Assembly: GCA_039881145.1 (NCBI GenBank)
Contig: JAYKKI010000095.1
Location: 9,228,501 to 9,292,500, forward strand
From: Druceiella hillmani
Lineage: Eukaryota > Arthropoda > Insecta > Lepidoptera > Hepialidae
Reading direction: 5' to 3'
Length of the DNA: 64,000 nt
Shown: piece after piece, positions 63,121-64,000 of the stretch
Position numbering within the stretch: position 1 is the first letter of the stretch
Layout: the number at the start of each line of letters is the position of its first letter
Notes under the pieces: generated by a model
Told to the model about the DNA's origin: nothing
What the model saw: the letters and a program-made list of their open reading frames with translations, nothing else
The model's database searches: none
Made by a program: the position numbers and the translations under genes

Positions 63121-64000
63121 GAAAAAATAAACTGTCAATTACCCAAAATTTAGAAAAATCAAATATTTAAAAAAAAATATCCAACATTCCGATAAATATG
63201 AAGACTGCATCTATAAATGCTGTTTATTATATAACATTTACTTCACAAAATTTTGAAGTGAAATATCTGCTATAAATCAATTTCAATTTGCCATGGATGA
63301 TATTCTACTGTCCAGGCAGAAGAAGTGAGACAGAAAATTGCATATAAAAAATATACTTTTAAGTGCACAGGTTCTTTGGTGTAAGAAAAGTAAAAAAATA
63401 ATTGTAACATTTTATTTTCAAACGAGAGTTGGTATTATTCTGCATTGCAGTGTATTCTATAAAGACTTTGTTAATAGTACACGGCAGTGTTTTGTTAAAA
63501 CAATTTTTGCTCGTATTTGACTGTATATTTTCGATGATTATTTACAACATTGGATATATTTAGTTTAAAAAAATAAGATTAAAAAATATTAGTGTTAATG
63601 TTCCGCATTACATATATTCATTTTAGCAATAAATTCCACAACGTAAATTTATACGCCAATAATATTTAATACAATAAATAAATATTGTTTCCAAAATGTA
63701 AAATCAAATAAATCCCTATTATTACTAATGTCAATACAAGAAAAGGTTTACAACATCTGAACCTTGTTTTGATTTCTTTACAAACATCCTCCCTTGGAAT
63801 GAAACGGTTCTCGAATATAAGGTATTTTATCCAATGCATAGTGCCGGCCGCCACAAGCACACGTGTATTAAACATGTAAATAATCATAAATTTTTGTGAG
63901 TATAATAAAAATAAAGATGCGAGTTATATTTTTTTCCAAAATAATGTAGCTATTATAAAACATTTTATAACTAACTTAAAATACTCTAATTTGACTAAAT
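63121..64000. other. Right end of the window
   Basis: No certain gene. The antisense open frame at 63666-63887 is the only protein-like candidate. Confidence 0.4.
63666..63887 (-). CDS. Unrecognised 73-aa membrane-type open frame
   Basis: On the minus strand, Met at 63887 to TAA at 63666. The sequence HWIKYLIFENRFIPREDVCK, RFRCCKPF and the hydrophobic run FLVLTLVIIGIYLILHF suggests a basic/cysteine stretch and one membrane helix. Its composition looks more protein-like than most chance frames nearby, but no family is recognised and no splice partners could be assigned. It could be a single exon of a gene continuing out of the window, or chance. Confidence 0.25.
   Translation of the reverse strand: MIIYMFNTRVLVAAGTMHWIKYLIFENRFIPREDVCKEIKTRFRCCKPFLVLTLVIIGIYLILHFGNNIYLLY

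Overview
The window looks like insect nuclear DNA, most probably a moth or butterfly. It is very AT-rich and full of TA microsatellites. The genes have short exons, long introns and standard GT/AG borders. It carries jockey/CR1-like and RTE-like LINEs, Tc1/mariner elements and a tRNA-derived SINE. The order is inferred from the repeat types and the gustatory receptor family and was not tested.

Three gene structures can be assembled by joining exons at phase-compatible splice sites. (1) Plus strand, 2407-31009: twelve exons of an NRF-6-like ('nose resistant to fluoxetine') multipass acyltransferase, open through 594 codons to a stop. Only its N-terminal exon(s) are missing, presumably to the left of the window. 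(2) Minus strand, 45777-44104: a complete four-exon gustatory receptor of 396 aa, ending in the TYhhhhhQ-type motif of transmembrane helix 7. (3) Plus strand, 48001-57975: a second copy of the last five exons of gene 1. Intron and 3'-UTR homology is still readable, so this is a DNA-level segmental duplication. No upstream exons are seen for this copy, and two of its splice donors have decayed.

Layout: 1-2.4 kb, no gene seen. 2.4-31 kb, NRF gene 1. Its introns hold a jockey-like LINE (6.2-8.3 kb) interrupted by an antisense SINE, a perfect 94-bp-arm palindrome (11.53-11.73 kb), two adjoining minisatellites (11.75-13.11 kb), a third minisatellite (15.1-15.7 kb), a 390-bp TIR element (17.4-17.8 kb), a LINE 3' end (19.4-20.2 kb), a mariner (22.16-23.40 kb) and a second SINE (24.8-25.0 kb). 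31-44 kb is mostly gene-free, with conserved 3'-flank sequence and two more perfect palindromes (37.85-38.02 and 41.19-41.30 kb). 44.1-45.8 kb is the receptor. 46.9-47.3 kb is an RTE LINE 3' remnant. 48-58 kb is the duplicated NRF cassette, holding a GC-rich antisense RTE LINE 5' end (55.8-56.4 kb). 58-61.9 kb is flank. 61.9-63.1 kb is a dead Tc1/mariner-type element.

The most interesting signals are the duplicated 3' exon cassette with lost and possibly compensating splice sites, the three perfect DNA palindromes, a shared 3' tail linking the SINEs to a resident LINE, and a roughly 200-bp interspersed repeat present in at least five places, once as an inverted pair.
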